Assembly: GCA_900078775.1 (NCBI GenBank)
Contig: LT549889.1
Coordinates: 372,001 to 436,000, forward strand
Length of the DNA: 64,000 nt
Source: Mycolicibacterium aurum
GTDB taxonomy: Bacteria; Actinomycetota; Actinomycetes; Mycobacteriales; Mycobacteriaceae
Reading direction: 5' to 3'
Shown: positions 53,424-62,318 of the stretch, one piece after another
How the letters are laid out: the number at the start of each line of letters is the position of its first letter
Position numbering within the stretch: position 1 is the first letter of the stretch
Notes under the pieces: generated by a model
Seen by the model: only the letters and a program-made list of their open reading frames with translations
Told to the model about the DNA's origin: nothing
Databases searched by the model: none
Position numbers and translations under genes: made by a program

Positions 53424-54692
53424 ATGCGGCGCGCGTCGGTGAACAGGCCGGCGAGAGTGGCAAAGAAGGTCTTCGCGGCCGTCGCGGCCGTCGCGCTGGT
53501 ACTCACCGGAGTCAAACTGCTGCCGCTGGCGATCCCCGCTGCCACCTGGCTTTTCAGCGCGACCTACAACTCGTTCTCCGCACTGCAGGGCCCGCCGGCC
53601 CCGGTCGAGACCGCCGACCTGACCGGTGACGGCCCCGGTGCGCTGGTCTCCACCACCACCATGCCCGCGGTCACCCAGACCTGGGAGGGTCGCAACCTGC
53701 GCGCCGCCCGGGTGGTCTACCGGTCCACCTCCGGTGACACCGGGGCCCCGACCGTGGTGTCCGGTTCGGTCTTCACCCCGCTGGGCGACCCGCCGGCGCA
53801 GGGCTGGCCGGTGGTGGCGATCGGGCACGGCACGGTCGGGATCGACGGGCCGTGCGGGCCGTCGCTGTCGCCGTGGCTGCAGGGTGCGCTCAGCTTCGCC
53901 GCACCGCTGGTGGCCCGCGGCTACGCGGTGTCGGTGGCCGACTTCGAGGGGCTCGGCGTCAAGGGTGTGCACCCGTACCTGGACGCCCGCACCGCCGGGC
54001 TCAACATGATCGATTCGGTGCGCGCACTGCGGCACACCTTCCCCGGGCAGATCTCGGGCACCTGGGCCGCGTTCGGCCACTCCCAGGGTGGGGCGGCCGC
54101 CTGGGCCGCGAACGAACAGGCCGGTGCCTACGCCCCCGAGCTGCAGTTCATCGGCGCGGTCGCCGCCGCGCCGGCCGCCGACGTCGCCGGACTGGTCGAC
54201 CTGGCCGAGGCGGGCGCCCTGAACAACGAGCAGCGGTTGAGCATGGCGATGATCGTCGAATCGGCGGCGCGCCGGCACCCCGAGATCGATCGCGACGACT
54301 TCCGGCGCGGCGCGGCCACCGAGCACTGGGCGGTGCTGACCGCCTGCCAGGGCGATGAGCTGCTGCAGCGCTCGGCCGCCGCGGGCAAACTCACCGCCGG
54401 AGACTTCGTGCCGCGCAGTCGCCAGGCCGCCGATACGCTACGAAACCTGTTGCAGCAGTGGGCGCTTCCGCAGCGTGCCCTGACCGGCCCGCTGTCGGTG
54501 TGGTACGGCGGGGCGGACGCCTACCTGGACCAGGAGTGGACACGCGCCGCGATCGCCGAGGCCTGCGCCATGGGCGGTACGGTGACGGTTCAGTTCGAAC
54601 CGGACAAGGGACATTCGGATGTGGATCTGGGGGCGCAGTTGACATGGCTGCTCGACCGTTTCGCCGGGCAGCCGGTGCGCGATGACTGCTGA
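53424..54692 (+). CDS. Membrane-anchored LIP-family lipase (copy 4)
   Basis: A 422-residue lipase with a basic N-terminus and one membrane helix (about 17-37), no lipobox. Triad S220 (FGHSQGG), D365 (GGADAY), H397 (DKGHSDV); oxyanion IGHGTVG. It is the last gene of the accessory block and its 3' end overlaps birA by 11 bases, so the join to the core genome is seamless. Paralogue of the three upstream lipases. Confidence 0.88.
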   Translation: MRRASVNRPARVAKKVFAAVAAVALVLTGVKLLPLAIPAATWLFSATYNSFSALQGPPAPVETADLTGDGPGALVSTTTMPAVTQTWEGRNLRAARVVYRSTSGDTGAPTVVSGSVFTPLGDPPAQGWPVVAIGHGTVGIDGPCGPSLSPWLQGALSFAAPLVARGYAVSVADFEGLGVKGVHPYLDARTAGLNMIDSVRALRHTFPGQISGTWAAFGHSQGGAAAWAANEQAGAYAPELQFIGAVAAAPAADVAGLVDLAEAGALNNEQRLSMAMIVESAARRHPEIDRDDFRRGAATEHWAVLTACQGDELLQRSAAAGKLTAGDFVPRSRQAADTLRNLLQQWALPQRALTGPLSVWYGGADAYLDQEWTRAAIAEACAMGGTVTVQFEPDKGHSDVDLGAQLTWLLDRFAGQPVRDDC

Positions 54693-55488
54693 GTCGAGCC
54701 GGGTCCCGCTCGACGCCGCCCGGCTGTGCACGCAGCTCACCGGCACCGGATGGCGGCGCCTCGACGTCGTGCCCGAGACCGGGTCCACCAATGCCGACCT
54801 CGTCGCCCGGGCGGCCGGCGGGGAGGACATCGACGGCGCGGTGCTGCTGGCCGAGCATCAGGCCTCCGGCCGGGGCCGCGGCGGCCGGGTGTGGTCGGGC
54901 GTCCCGATGGCGTCGATCGCGATGTCGGTCGGGGTGTCGGCGGCCGGGGTGGACGAACAGAACTGGGCGCTGCTGCCGTTGGTGACCGGGGTCGCCGTGG
55001 TGGAGGCGCTCGCCGACGCCGGCGTGACCGGCGCGCTGAAGTGGCCCAACGACGTTCTCGTCGACGGTGCCAAGATCGCCGGGATCCTGGCCGAGGTCGC
55101 CTCCCCGAAACCGGTGGTGGTCGTCGGGATCGGCCTCAACGTGACCGTCGGCGCCGAGGAGATCGCCCAGCCCGGGGCCACCTCGGTACTGGCCGCCGGC
55201 GGCGACACCGACCGTGCAGCCCTGGTCCTGCACCTGCTGCGCCATCTCGGCGCGCGGATCGCGGACTGGCGCGGCGGGCGCGATGTGCTCACCGACTACC
55301 GGCGGCACAGCGCCACCATCGGCGCACAGGTCCGGGCGCTGCTGCCGGGGGACCGGGAGTTCGTCGGGACCGCCACCGGGGTGGACGACCGCGGTCAGCT
55401 GACCATCGCGGCGGCGGACACGACCATGACGGTCGCGGCCGGCGACATTGTTCATCTGCGGCCCGCGGGCAACCCCGCCGGGCAGTAA
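54682..55488 (+). CDS. birA: Biotin-[acetyl-CoA carboxylase] ligase
   Basis: A 268-residue BirA without a DNA-binding domain. The biotin/ATP loop is GRGRGGRVWSG and KWPNDVLVDGAKIAGIL holds the catalytic lysine, followed by a C-terminal SH3-like domain. It attaches biotin to AccA3. In M. tuberculosis it is next to accD5; here 18 kb of polysaccharide genes separate them. Start overlaps the lipase gene. Confidence 0.95.
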   Translation: MTAESSRVPLDAARLCTQLTGTGWRRLDVVPETGSTNADLVARAAGGEDIDGAVLLAEHQASGRGRGGRVWSGVPMASIAMSVGVSAAGVDEQNWALLPLVTGVAVVEALADAGVTGALKWPNDVLVDGAKIAGILAEVASPKPVVVVGIGLNVTVGAEEIAQPGATSVLAAGGDTDRAALVLHLLRHLGARIADWRGGRDVLTDYRRHSATIGAQVRALLPGDREFVGTATGVDDRGQLTIAAADTTMTVAAGDIVHLRPAGNPAGQ

Positions 55489-55497
55489 AGTCGCGCT

Positions 55498-56016
55498 GTG
55501 GGCTACCCCGACAATGTGCTGGCCAGCGACGAACAGGTGGTGCTGCACCGGCACCCGCACTGGAAACGGCTGATCGTCCCGGTCCTGGTGCTGCTGATCG
55601 CCTCGGCGCTGGCCGCCTTCGGCGCGGCGGTGGTCGCCGACACCGACTGGGACGCCACGGCCAAACAGGTGGTGCGACTGGTCATCGCGGCAGGCTGGCT
55701 GATCCTGGTGGGCTGGCTGACGGTGTGGCCGTTCCTGACCTGGTGGACCACCCACTTCGTGATCACCGACCGGCGGGTGATGTTCCGGCACGGGCTGCTG
55801 ACCCGCAGCGGGATCGACATCCCGCTGGCGCGGGTGAACAGCGTGGAGTTCCGGCACGGGCTGCTGGATCGGATGCTGCGGACCGGCACCCTGATCATCG
55901 AGTCAGCCTCGCAGGATCCGCTGGAGTTCTACGACGTGCCGCGGGTGGAGCAGGTCCACTCGCTGCTCTATCACGAGGTCTTCGACACCCTGGGGACCGA
56001 GGAATCACCGAGCTGA
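55498..56016 (+). CDS. PH-domain (bPH2) membrane protein, Rv3278c-like
   Basis: A 172-residue protein with two adjacent membrane helices (about 22-44 and 58-82). A bacterial PH domain of the YdbS/YdbT type follows (TTHFVITDRRVMFRHGLLTRSGIDIPLARVNSVEF). GTG start. Its end overlaps the convergent gtrA gene by 46 bases. Function unknown; conserved beside birA in mycobacteria. Confidence 0.88.
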   Translation: MGYPDNVLASDEQVVLHRHPHWKRLIVPVLVLLIASALAAFGAAVVADTDWDATAKQVVRLVIAAGWLILVGWLTVWPFLTWWTTHFVITDRRVMFRHGLLTRSGIDIPLARVNSVEFRHGLLDRMLRTGTLIIESASQDPLEFYDVPRVEQVHSLLYHEVFDTLGTEESPS

Positions 56017-56651
56017 CCGGACCGCTTGCCGCGTCCGGGACGCCGTAGCGGGGTGACGGTGCCGGTCTTGGCCGGATCGGCCGCCGGCGGATCGATGTGG
56101 TCCTCGAGGGCCTCGGCGAGCCCGCCGCTGGTCAGCGTCGATTCCAGGGCTTGATCGCCGGCGCGGCCGAACTCGTCGGGGAACACCCAGCGCCGGAACG
56201 CCCAGAACCGGAAGGCCATCTGCAGCAGGTTGCCGATGATGTAGGCGGAGATGAAGTCGGCGACGTTCTCCACCGTCAGCGACACATCGGGCACCCGCAG
56301 TTGCAGCACGTAACTGGAGAAGTACAGCGGGGCCATGCTCAGCAGCACGCCGACCGCGCTCACCCCGAAGAACAACAGCGCCTCGTGATGTCGCTCACGC
56401 CCGCCCCGGTCGCGGAAACTCCACTCGCGATTGAGGATGTAGGAGGCGATGACGGCGACCACACCGGCGATGATCTTGGCGGTGACCGGCTTGGGCTCCA
56501 GCACCGTGAGTTTGAGGGTGTAGAAGATCGCGGAGTCGATGATGAACGTGGTACCGCCGACGATCGCGAACTTGATCAGCTCATGGTGCCGCTCGGCATA
56601 CGGTCGGATCACACGGGGCAGCCGCGCGATCGTGGCATCTGCAAAGGACAC
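55971..56651 (-). CDS. GtrA-family membrane protein (Rv3277-like)
   Basis: A 226-residue protein with four helices and the GtrA signature LIKFAIVGGTTFIIDSAIFYTL and SYILNREWSFRDRGG. The C-terminus is long and cytoplasmic (about 60 residues), and its code overlaps the PH gene. GtrA proteins help move lipid-linked sugars; Rv3277 relatives are linked to arabinogalactan precursors. It could also serve the neighbouring polysaccharide. Confidence 0.88.
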   Translation of the reverse strand: MSFADATIARLPRVIRPYAERHHELIKFAIVGGTTFIIDSAIFYTLKLTVLEPKPVTAKIIAGVVAVIASYILNREWSFRDRGGRERHHEALLFFGVSAVGVLLSMAPLYFSSYVLQLRVPDVSLTVENVADFISAYIIGNLLQMAFRFWAFRRWVFPDEFGRAGDQALESTLTSGGLAEALEDHIDPPAADPAKTGTVTPLRRPGRGKRSGQLGDSSVPRVSKTS

Positions 56652-56718
56652 GGATAGCCAGTGTACGGAACTGGCCGCCCCGGTGCTGCATCGTCAGCTC
56701 CTCGCAGGTCATGCCACC

Positions 56719-57954
56719 ATGGTGGGCGTGCCGAAACCGCGTAGAGAAACTCGATCGATGCCCGTGGTGGCCATGATCGGAGGCGGGCAGCTGGCCCGGA
56801 TGACCCATCAGGCCGCCGTCGCGATGGGCCAGACCCTGCGGGTGTTGGCCGAGAACCCCGGCGACCCGGCCGCCCAGGTCAGCCCCGACGTGGTGCTGGG
56901 CTCGCACACCGACTACGCCGCGCTGCGCGAGGTCGCCCAGGGCGTCACCGCGCTGACCTTCGACCACGAGCACGTGCCCACCGACCTGCTGGACAAGCTG
57001 GTCGCCGACGGCGTGAACGTGGCTCCGCCGCCGGAGGCCCTGGTCCACGCCCAGGACAAGCTGGTCATGCGGCGCAAACTGGCCGATCTCGGCGCCCCGG
57101 TGCCGCGGTTCACCGCCGTGCGGACCGTCGACGACGTGGCCGCCTTCGCCGACGAGGTCGGCGGGCAGGTCGTCATCAAGACCATCCGCGGTGGCTACGA
57201 CGGCAAGGGGGTGGTGCTGGCCGAGGACACCGCCGGCGCCGTCGCGGCCGCCGAGCAGTACCTGGCCGACGGGGCCGCCATCCTGGTCGAGGAGCGGGTC
57301 GCGATGCGGCGCGAACTGTCCGCGCTGGTGGCCCGCTCACCGTTCGGGCAGGGCGCGGCGTGGCCGGTGGTGCAGACCGTGCAGCGCGACGGCATCTGCG
57401 TCGAGGTCATCGCGCCCGCGCCCGAGCTGTCCGACGAGCTGGGTGCCCAGGCCCAGCAGCTGGGGCTGAAGCTGGCCGACGCGCTCGGCGTGGTCGGCGT
57501 GCTGGCCGTCGAGCTGTTCGAGACCACCGACGGCGCCCTGTTGGTGAACGAGCTGGCGATGCGGCCGCACAACTCCGGGCACTGGACCATGGACGGCTCG
57601 GTGACCAGCCAGTTCGAGCAGCACCTGCGGGCGGTGCTGGACTACCCGCTGGGCGATACCACGGCGCGCGCCCCGGTCATCGTGATGGCCAATGTGCTGG
57701 GCGCCCCGCAGATCCCGCAGATGAGCGTGGACGAGCGCCTGCACCACCTGTTCGCCCGGATGCCCGACGTCAAGGTGCACCTGTACGGCAAGGGGGAGCG
57801 GCCCGGGCGCAAACTCGGCCACGTGAACCTGGTCGGCGACCGGGCCGACGCCGAAGGGGTGGCCGCCCTGCGGGAACGCGCCGGCCGCGCGGCACACTGG
57901 TTGTCGCACGCGCAGTGGACCGATGACTGGAATGAGCACACAACCGATGACTGA
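56719..57954 (+). CDS. purK: N5-carboxyaminoimidazole ribonucleotide synthetase
   Basis: A 411-residue ATP-grasp enzyme: [79 protein letters not shown]. It carries out the ATP-dependent carboxylation step in purine synthesis with PurE. ATG at 56719 chosen; ATG at 56758 is an alternative that starts directly at the core fold. Coupled to purE by overlap. Confidence 0.95.
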   Translation: MVGVPKPRRETRSMPVVAMIGGGQLARMTHQAAVAMGQTLRVLAENPGDPAAQVSPDVVLGSHTDYAALREVAQGVTALTFDHEHVPTDLLDKLVADGVNVAPPPEALVHAQDKLVMRRKLADLGAPVPRFTAVRTVDDVAAFADEVGGQVVIKTIRGGYDGKGVVLAEDTAGAVAAAEQYLADGAAILVEERVAMRRELSALVARSPFGQGAAWPVVQTVQRDGICVEVIAPAPELSDELGAQAQQLGLKLADALGVVGVLAVELFETTDGALLVNELAMRPHNSGHWTMDGSVTSQFEQHLRAVLDYPLGDTTARAPVIVMANVLGAPQIPQMSVDERLHHLFARMPDVKVHLYGKGERPGRKLGHVNLVGDRADAEGVAALRERAGRAAHWLSHAQWTDDWNEHTTDD

Positions 57955-58453
57955 TCAGCCCCGGGTCGGGGTCATCATGGGCAGCGACAGCGACTGGCCG
58001 GTGATGACCGACGCCGCGACCGCACTGGCCGAATTCGACATCCCCTTCGAGGTCGGCGTGGTGTCCGCGCACCGCACCCCGGGCCGGATGCTCGACTACG
58101 CACGCCAGGCCGCCGGCCGCGGCATCGAGGTCATCATCGCCGGGGCCGGCGGTGCCGCCCACCTGCCCGGCATGGTCGCCTCGGCCACCCCGCTGCCGGT
58201 GATCGGCGTCCCGGTGCCGCTGTCGCGCCTGGACGGAATGGACTCGCTGCTGTCGATCGTGCAGATGCCCGCCGGCGTGCCGGTGGCCACGGTGTCCATC
58301 GGCGGGGCCCGCAACGCCGGGCTGCTGGCGGTGCGGATCCTGGCCGCCGGGGACCCCGCACTGCGCGCCCGGGTGGAGAAGTTCCAGGCCGATCTGGAGG
58401 CCACCGTGCTGGAGAAGGATGCGCGGTTGCGCGCCGAACTGCTCGGTGAATGA
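57947..58453 (+). CDS. purE: N5-CAIR mutase
   Basis: A 168-residue Pur[30 protein letters not shown] (catalytic His), [16 protein letters not shown]. It overlaps purK by 8 bases from ATG 57947. A start at 57932 is possible. Followed by a strong palindromic terminator. Confidence 0.95.
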   Translation: MTDQPRVGVIMGSDSDWPVMTDAATALAEFDIPFEVGVVSAHRTPGRMLDYARQAAGRGIEVIIAGAGGAAHLPGMVASATPLPVIGVPVPLSRLDGMDSLLSIVQMPAGVPVATVSIGGARNAGLLAVRILAAGDPALRARVEKFQADLEATVLEKDARLRAELLGE

Positions 58454-58456
58454 GGC

Positions 58457-58478
58457 CCGGTCGCGGCGCCGCGACCGG
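58457..58478 (+). terminator. Palindromic terminator after purE
   Basis: A perfect 22-base palindrome (58457-58478) can fold as a 9-bp stem with a GCGC loop, 3 bases after the purE stop. No U-tract. Confidence 0.65.
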
Positions 58479-58560
58479 TAACGCCGGACGCCGCCGCGCC
58501 GATAGTGCGGTCAGTCAGCCCCGACGAACGTCCGTGTTCAGGAAAAAGAGGTGCGATAAC

Positions 58561-59625
58561 ATGCCGTCCATGCTGAAGCCGCTGGGTCGGTCCATCCGTC
58601 GGAGCGCTCTGGTCGCCACGCTGGTCGCGGCATTGGTGTCCGCCGCCCCGGCGGTGTCGCACGCCGCCGACGTCGTCGCACCCGCGGACGGCTACGGCTT
58701 CGGGCAGGGCGCCGCCCCGACCTGGTCGTCGTTCGCCGACACCAACCGGGAGATCGAGGCCGTCGCCCGCACCGGCGCCTCCTGGTACCGGGTCGCGGTG
58801 GACTGGAGCACCATCGAGCGGGCCAAGGGCCAGTACGACTGGGGCTACCTGGACAACGCGGTCAACACCGCCAACGCCAACGGTCTGCGGGTGCTCGGCG
58901 TGCTGCTCTACACCCCGGCCTGGGCCCGCCCGCCGGCGCTGAATTCACTGCTGCCCAGCGTGCCGCCGGCCAACCCGGCCGAGTACGCGGCGTTCGCCAG
59001 TGCCGCGGCCGAGCGTTACGCGGGCCGGGTGCAGGCCTGGCAGATGTGGAACGAGCCGAACCTGCCCATCTTCATGGGCTTCACCGAGAACCGGGCCGCC
59101 ACCTACGCCGGGCTGGCCAAGGCCGCCTACCCGGCGATCAAGGCCGCCGACCCGGGCGCCAAGGTGGTGCTGTCCGGCCTGAGCCGCAAGCTCGGACCGG
59201 ATTCGCCGTCGGGCTTCCTGCGCCAGCTCTACGACCTCGGTGTCGGCGGCTCGTTCGACGCCGCCGCCGCGCACCCCTACGTCACGCCGGGCGGTATCGC
59301 GGCCAACCCCGAGGGCGGCTGGTCCGAGGTGGGTGCGATGCGCCAGGTGATGTCCGGGGCCGGGGACGGCGGCAAGAAGATCTGGTTCACCGAACTGGGC
59401 GCGCCCACCGCCGATACCGGCGAGGGCGTCAGCCAGCAGGAGCAGGCCAAGCAGATCACCGACGTGCTGGCCGCCGCGGCCGGACTCGGTTATGTGGGAC
59501 CGGCTTTCATCTACAGCATCCGGGACAACAACAGCGGTAACCGCGGTGACAACGAATCGAACTTCGGTGCGTTGCTGACGACGGACTGGCAGCCCAAGTA
59601 CACCGCGAGCGTGCTGGCCAAGTAG
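58561..59625 (+). CDS. Secreted glycoside hydrolase (PslG/GH39-like, clan GH-A)
   Basis: A 354-residue exported TIM-barrel enzyme. The signal peptide ends near AVSHA-AD (about residue 36). Acid/base E165 lies in MWNEPN and nucleophile E278 in WFTELGAP, matching clan GH-A. Motifs such as GASWYRVAVDWSTIE resemble PslG, the endoglycosidase of the Pseudomonas Psl polysaccharide. Located between purE and fadE25, where M. tuberculosis has nothing. ATG at 58561 with AAAGAGGTG. Likely trims or edits the exported polysaccharide. Confidence 0.85.
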   Translation: MPSMLKPLGRSIRRSALVATLVAALVSAAPAVSHAADVVAPADGYGFGQGAAPTWSSFADTNREIEAVARTGASWYRVAVDWSTIERAKGQYDWGYLDNAVNTANANGLRVLGVLLYTPAWARPPALNSLLPSVPPANPAEYAAFASAAAERYAGRVQAWQMWNEPNLPIFMGFTENRAATYAGLAKAAYPAIKAADPGAKVVLSGLSRKLGPDSPSGFLRQLYDLGVGGSFDAAAAHPYVTPGGIAANPEGGWSEVGAMRQVMSGAGDGGKKIWFTELGAPTADTGEGVSQQEQAKQITDVLAAAAGLGYVGPAFIYSIRDNNSGNRGDNESNFGALLTTDWQPKYTASVLAK

Positions 59626-59669
59626 CGGACGAACGCACCGGGCTCGGTGGCGAATGTTGCTGCGACCGG

Positions 59670-59682
59670 TAGTATTCGCGCC
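59670..59682 (+). promoter_or_regulatory. -10 element of a leaderless acyltransferase gene
   Basis: TAGTAT (59670-59675) lies 7 bases before the GTG at 59683, so the transcript probably begins at the start codon. No ribosome site is present. Confidence 0.45.
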
Positions 59683-60282
59683 GTGATTGCGACCGAGCCT
59701 TCGCAGGGTGCACTGCTGCAGCTACTGAAGAAGTTCACGCCGCCGAAACTGTTGGCGCTGATGCGGTGGATCTTCATGCGGGCGCGGGTCAAGGACATGC
59801 AGACCCCACCCTTCTGGATCGGCCGGGGATTCCAGTTCCAGTCGGGCCCGGGTGCCAAAATCCGGGGGTGCAACCATCTGTTCATCGATCGCTACAACGA
59901 CTGGCGCATCGAGGGCGAACTCATCGTCGGCGACAATGTGCGCTTCGCGCCCAAGGCCACCCTGTCGGTGCACAGCAAGGTGGTCCTCGGCGACAACTCG
60001 CAGTTCGCCGAGTGCGTGTCCGTGCACGACAACACCCACCTCGGCGCCGAGAACGACGTCCCGTTCCACTTCCGTCCGCGTGACGCTGCCCCGATCATCG
60101 TCGGCCAGAACGTGTGGGTCGGCGCCAAGGCCACCATCCTGATGGGGGTCACCATCGGGGACAACGTCGTGGTCGCCGCCAATGCCGTTGTGACCAAGGA
60201 CATCCCGCCGGGCGTCATCGTCGGTGGCGTGCCCGCCAGGATCATCGGCAAGACGGTCAAAGAGGTCGATCCGACGGCGTAG
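59683..60282 (+). CDS. Hexapeptide-repeat acyltransferase (O-acetyltransferase-like)
   Basis: A 199-residue left-handed beta-helix enzyme: ELIVGDNVRFAPKATLSVHSK, SVHDNTHLGAENDVPFHFRP, then VGQNVWVGAKATILMGVTIGDNVVVAANAVVTKDIPPGVIVGGVPARIIGK. The helical N-terminus (LLQLLKKFTPPKLLALMRWIF) may contact membrane. Next to the glycosidase and far from purines, it probably acetylates polysaccharide precursors. GTG start. Confidence 0.85.
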   Translation: MIATEPSQGALLQLLKKFTPPKLLALMRWIFMRARVKDMQTPPFWIGRGFQFQSGPGAKIRGCNHLFIDRYNDWRIEGELIVGDNVRFAPKATLSVHSKVVLGDNSQFAECVSVHDNTHLGAENDVPFHFRPRDAAPIIVGQNVWVGAKATILMGVTIGDNVVVAANAVVTKDIPPGVIVGGVPARIIGKTVKEVDPTA

Positions 60283-60296
60283 CATCGGCGAATCGG

Positions 60297-60316
60297 CGGC
60301 ACCGCACACGGTGCCG
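60297..60316 (+). terminator. Hairpin terminator
   Basis: CGGCACCG-CACA-CGGTGCCG gives an 8-bp stem, 15 bases after the acyltransferase stop. No U-tract. Confidence 0.55.
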
Positions 60317-60399
60317 TCACGCCTGGTGACTTACTGGCGGTTTGCGGCACGGTGCCGGCGAAGCGCTAAAGTTACCGGTGAGTAGCGAGGAGATTTTCG

Positions 60400-61560
60400 A
60401 TGGTTGCCAACCCTTCATTCGACCTGTTCAAGCTCTCTGACGAGCACAACGAACTGCGTACTGTGCTGCGTGCGTTGTGCGAGAAGGAGATTGCGCCCTA
60501 CGCCGCCGAGGTCGACGCACAGGCGCGCTACACCTCCGAAGCCCTTGCGGCGCTCGATTCGTCCGGTTTCTCCGCGGTCTACATCCCGGAGGAGTACGGC
60601 GGCCAGGGTGCGGACGCCGTCGCGGCCTGCATCGTGATCGAAGAGGTCGCCCGGGTGTGCGCGTCCTCCTCGCTCATCCCGATCTGCAACAAGCTCGGCA
60701 CCACCGGCCTGCTGATGCGCGGCTCGGAGGAACTCAAGCGCAAGGTGCTGCCCTCGATCGCCGCCGGCGAGGCGACCGCGTCCTACGCGCTGAGCGAGCG
60801 GGAGGCCGGCAGTGACGCCGGCGCCATGCGCACCCGCGCGGTGGCCGACGGTGACGACTGGATCCTCAACGGCACCAAGTGCTGGATCTCCAACGGCGGC
60901 AAGTCCACCTGGTACACCGTGATGGCGGTGACCGACCCGGACAAGGGCGCCAACGGCATCTCGGCGTTCATCGTGCACAAGGACGACGAGGGATTCTCCG
61001 CCGGGCCCAAGGAACACAAGATGGGCATCAAGGGATCGCCCACCACCGAGCTGTACTTCGAGAACTGCCGCATCCCGGGGGACCGCATCATCGGCGAGCC
61101 GGGCACCGGCTTCAAGACCGCGCTGGCCACCCTGGACCACACCCGGCCCACCATCGGCGCGCAGGCCGTCGGTATCGCCCAGGGCGCCCTGGACGCGTCG
61201 ATCGCCTACACCAAGGAACGCAAACAGTTCGGCAAGAACATCGCCGATTTCCAGAACACCCAGTTCATGCTGGCCGATATGGCGATGAAGATCGAGGCGG
61301 CCCGGCTGATGGTCTACACCGCGGCCGCCCGCGCCGAGCGTGAGGAGCCCAACCTGCAGTTCCTGGCCTCGGCATCGAAGTGTTTCGCCTCCGACGTCGC
61401 GATGGAGGTCACCACCAACGCGGTGCAGCTGTTCGGCGGCTACGGCTACACCGTCGACTTCCCGGTCGAGCGGTTCATGCGCGACGCCAAGATCACCCAG
61501 ATCTACGAGGGCACCAACCAGATTCAGCGCGTCGTGATGTCGCGCCAGCTGCTGAAGTGA
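60400..61560 (+). CDS. fadE25: Acyl-CoA dehydrogenase FadE25
   Basis: A 386-residue flavin acyl-CoA dehydrogenase. Signatures are YALSEREAGSDAGAMRTRA, WISNGGKSTWYTVMAVTD and IYEGTNQIQRVVMSRQLL, the last placing the catalytic Glu (E in YEGT). It oxidises acyl-CoA to enoyl-CoA with FAD. In M. tuberculosis it adjoins purE (Rv3274c). Ribosome site GAGGAG. Its chain-length preference is unknown. Confidence 0.93.
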   Translation: MVANPSFDLFKLSDEHNELRTVLRALCEKEIAPYAAEVDAQARYTSEALAALDSSGFSAVYIPEEYGGQGADAVAACIVIEEVARVCASSSLIPICNKLGTTGLLMRGSEELKRKVLPSIAAGEATASYALSEREAGSDAGAMRTRAVADGDDWILNGTKCWISNGGKSTWYTVMAVTDPDKGANGISAFIVHKDDEGFSAGPKEHKMGIKGSPTTELYFENCRIPGDRIIGEPGTGFKTALATLDHTRPTIGAQAVGIAQGALDASIAYTKERKQFGKNIADFQNTQFMLADMAMKIEAARLMVYTAAARAEREEPNLQFLASASKCFASDVAMEVTTNAVQLFGGYGYTVDFPVERFMRDAKITQIYEGTNQIQRVVMSRQLLK

Positions 61561-61568
61561 CGCACCGG

Positions 61569-61596
61569 CCCGCTCCCGGGCACGCCTAGGAGCGGG
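61569..61596. terminator. Bidirectional hairpin between convergent fadE25 and TIGR03089 gene
   Basis: CCCGCTCC (61569-61576) pairs with GGAGCGGG (61589-61596) around a 12-base loop. The loop contains the stop codon of the minus-strand gene. Confidence 0.5.
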
Positions 61597-62317
61597 TCAC
61601 CTTCTCCATCTCCCGGCGCCGCGCCAGCGCGGCCTCGTCCGGATGGGCCACCTGCACCAGTGAGGCGCCCGCGGCCAACACCGCCAGAAAGTGCCGGATC
61701 AGGTCGTCCTCGGTGTCCCAGGACGCCGTCGAGAGCACCCGGTCGGCCTCGGTCAGGCCCTGCTCGGCCGCCGACGCGGTCGCCGCGGCCAGTACATCGG
61801 CCGCGGTGCGGCCGTTGAGCGCCGCCCCGGGGGAGGTTTCCGGGACGATCTGATCGCCGTGCACCCGCACCGAGGTCGCATAGTCGGTGACGCCGACCGG
61901 CAGATCGGGCACCGGCTTGCCGAACGGGTCGAGCGAGAGCACCACCACCTCACCCATCGCGGCCGCGACCGCGGCGTCGGCCTCCTCGATGCGCTCGGCG
62001 GTGCACAGCGCGAGATCCGCCTCCGGTGCCGCGGTATCTGTCCGGGCCCCCCAGCGCACCTCGGCACCGATCCACCAGGCGCCCAGCAGCACCGCCGCGG
62101 TCTGCCAGTGCGCGGGCAGCAGCACCGCCACCCGGCTGCCCGGCCCGGCACCGAGTTCGTCGCGCAGCAGGTTCGCGGTCTTGGCGGCCCAGTTGGCCAG
62201 CGTCACCGTCGAGACCTCGATGCGTTCACCGGTGGCGTCGTCGTAGTAGGTGATCCGCGGGCCGACCGGGTCGCGCTTCATGATCGGATCCAGCAGTGCT
62301 GCACTGACTGTGCTCAT
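61586..62317 (-). CDS. TIGR03089-family protein (Rv3268-like; degenerate AMP-binding enzyme N-terminus)
   Basis: A 243-residue protein resembling the N-terminal part of acyl-CoA synthetases (RITYYDDATGERIEVSTVTLANWAAKTANLL, GSRVAVLLPAHWQTAAVLLGAWWIGA), without the ATP/AMP motifs of full-length enzymes. This is the TIGR03089 actinobacterial family of unknown function. It starts 2 bases after the lcp1 stop and is co-transcribed. Confidence 0.85.
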   Translation of the reverse strand: MSTVSAALLDPIMKRDPVGPRITYYDDATGERIEVSTVTLANWAAKTANLLRDELGAGPGSRVAVLLPAHWQTAAVLLGAWWIGAEVRWGARTDTAAPEADLALCTAERIEEADAAVAAAMGEVVVLSLDPFGKPVPDLPVGVTDYATSVRVHGDQIVPETSPGAALNGRTAADVLAAATASAAEQGLTEADRVLSTASWDTEDDLIRHFLAVLAAGASLVQVAHPDEAALARRREMEKVTRS

Positions 62318-62318
62318 G

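Noticed and set aside
51852..54326. An 824-codon minus-strand frame opposite the sugar transferase and lipase 4
   Set aside because: Shadow of well-supported genes, low-complexity translation and no start context.
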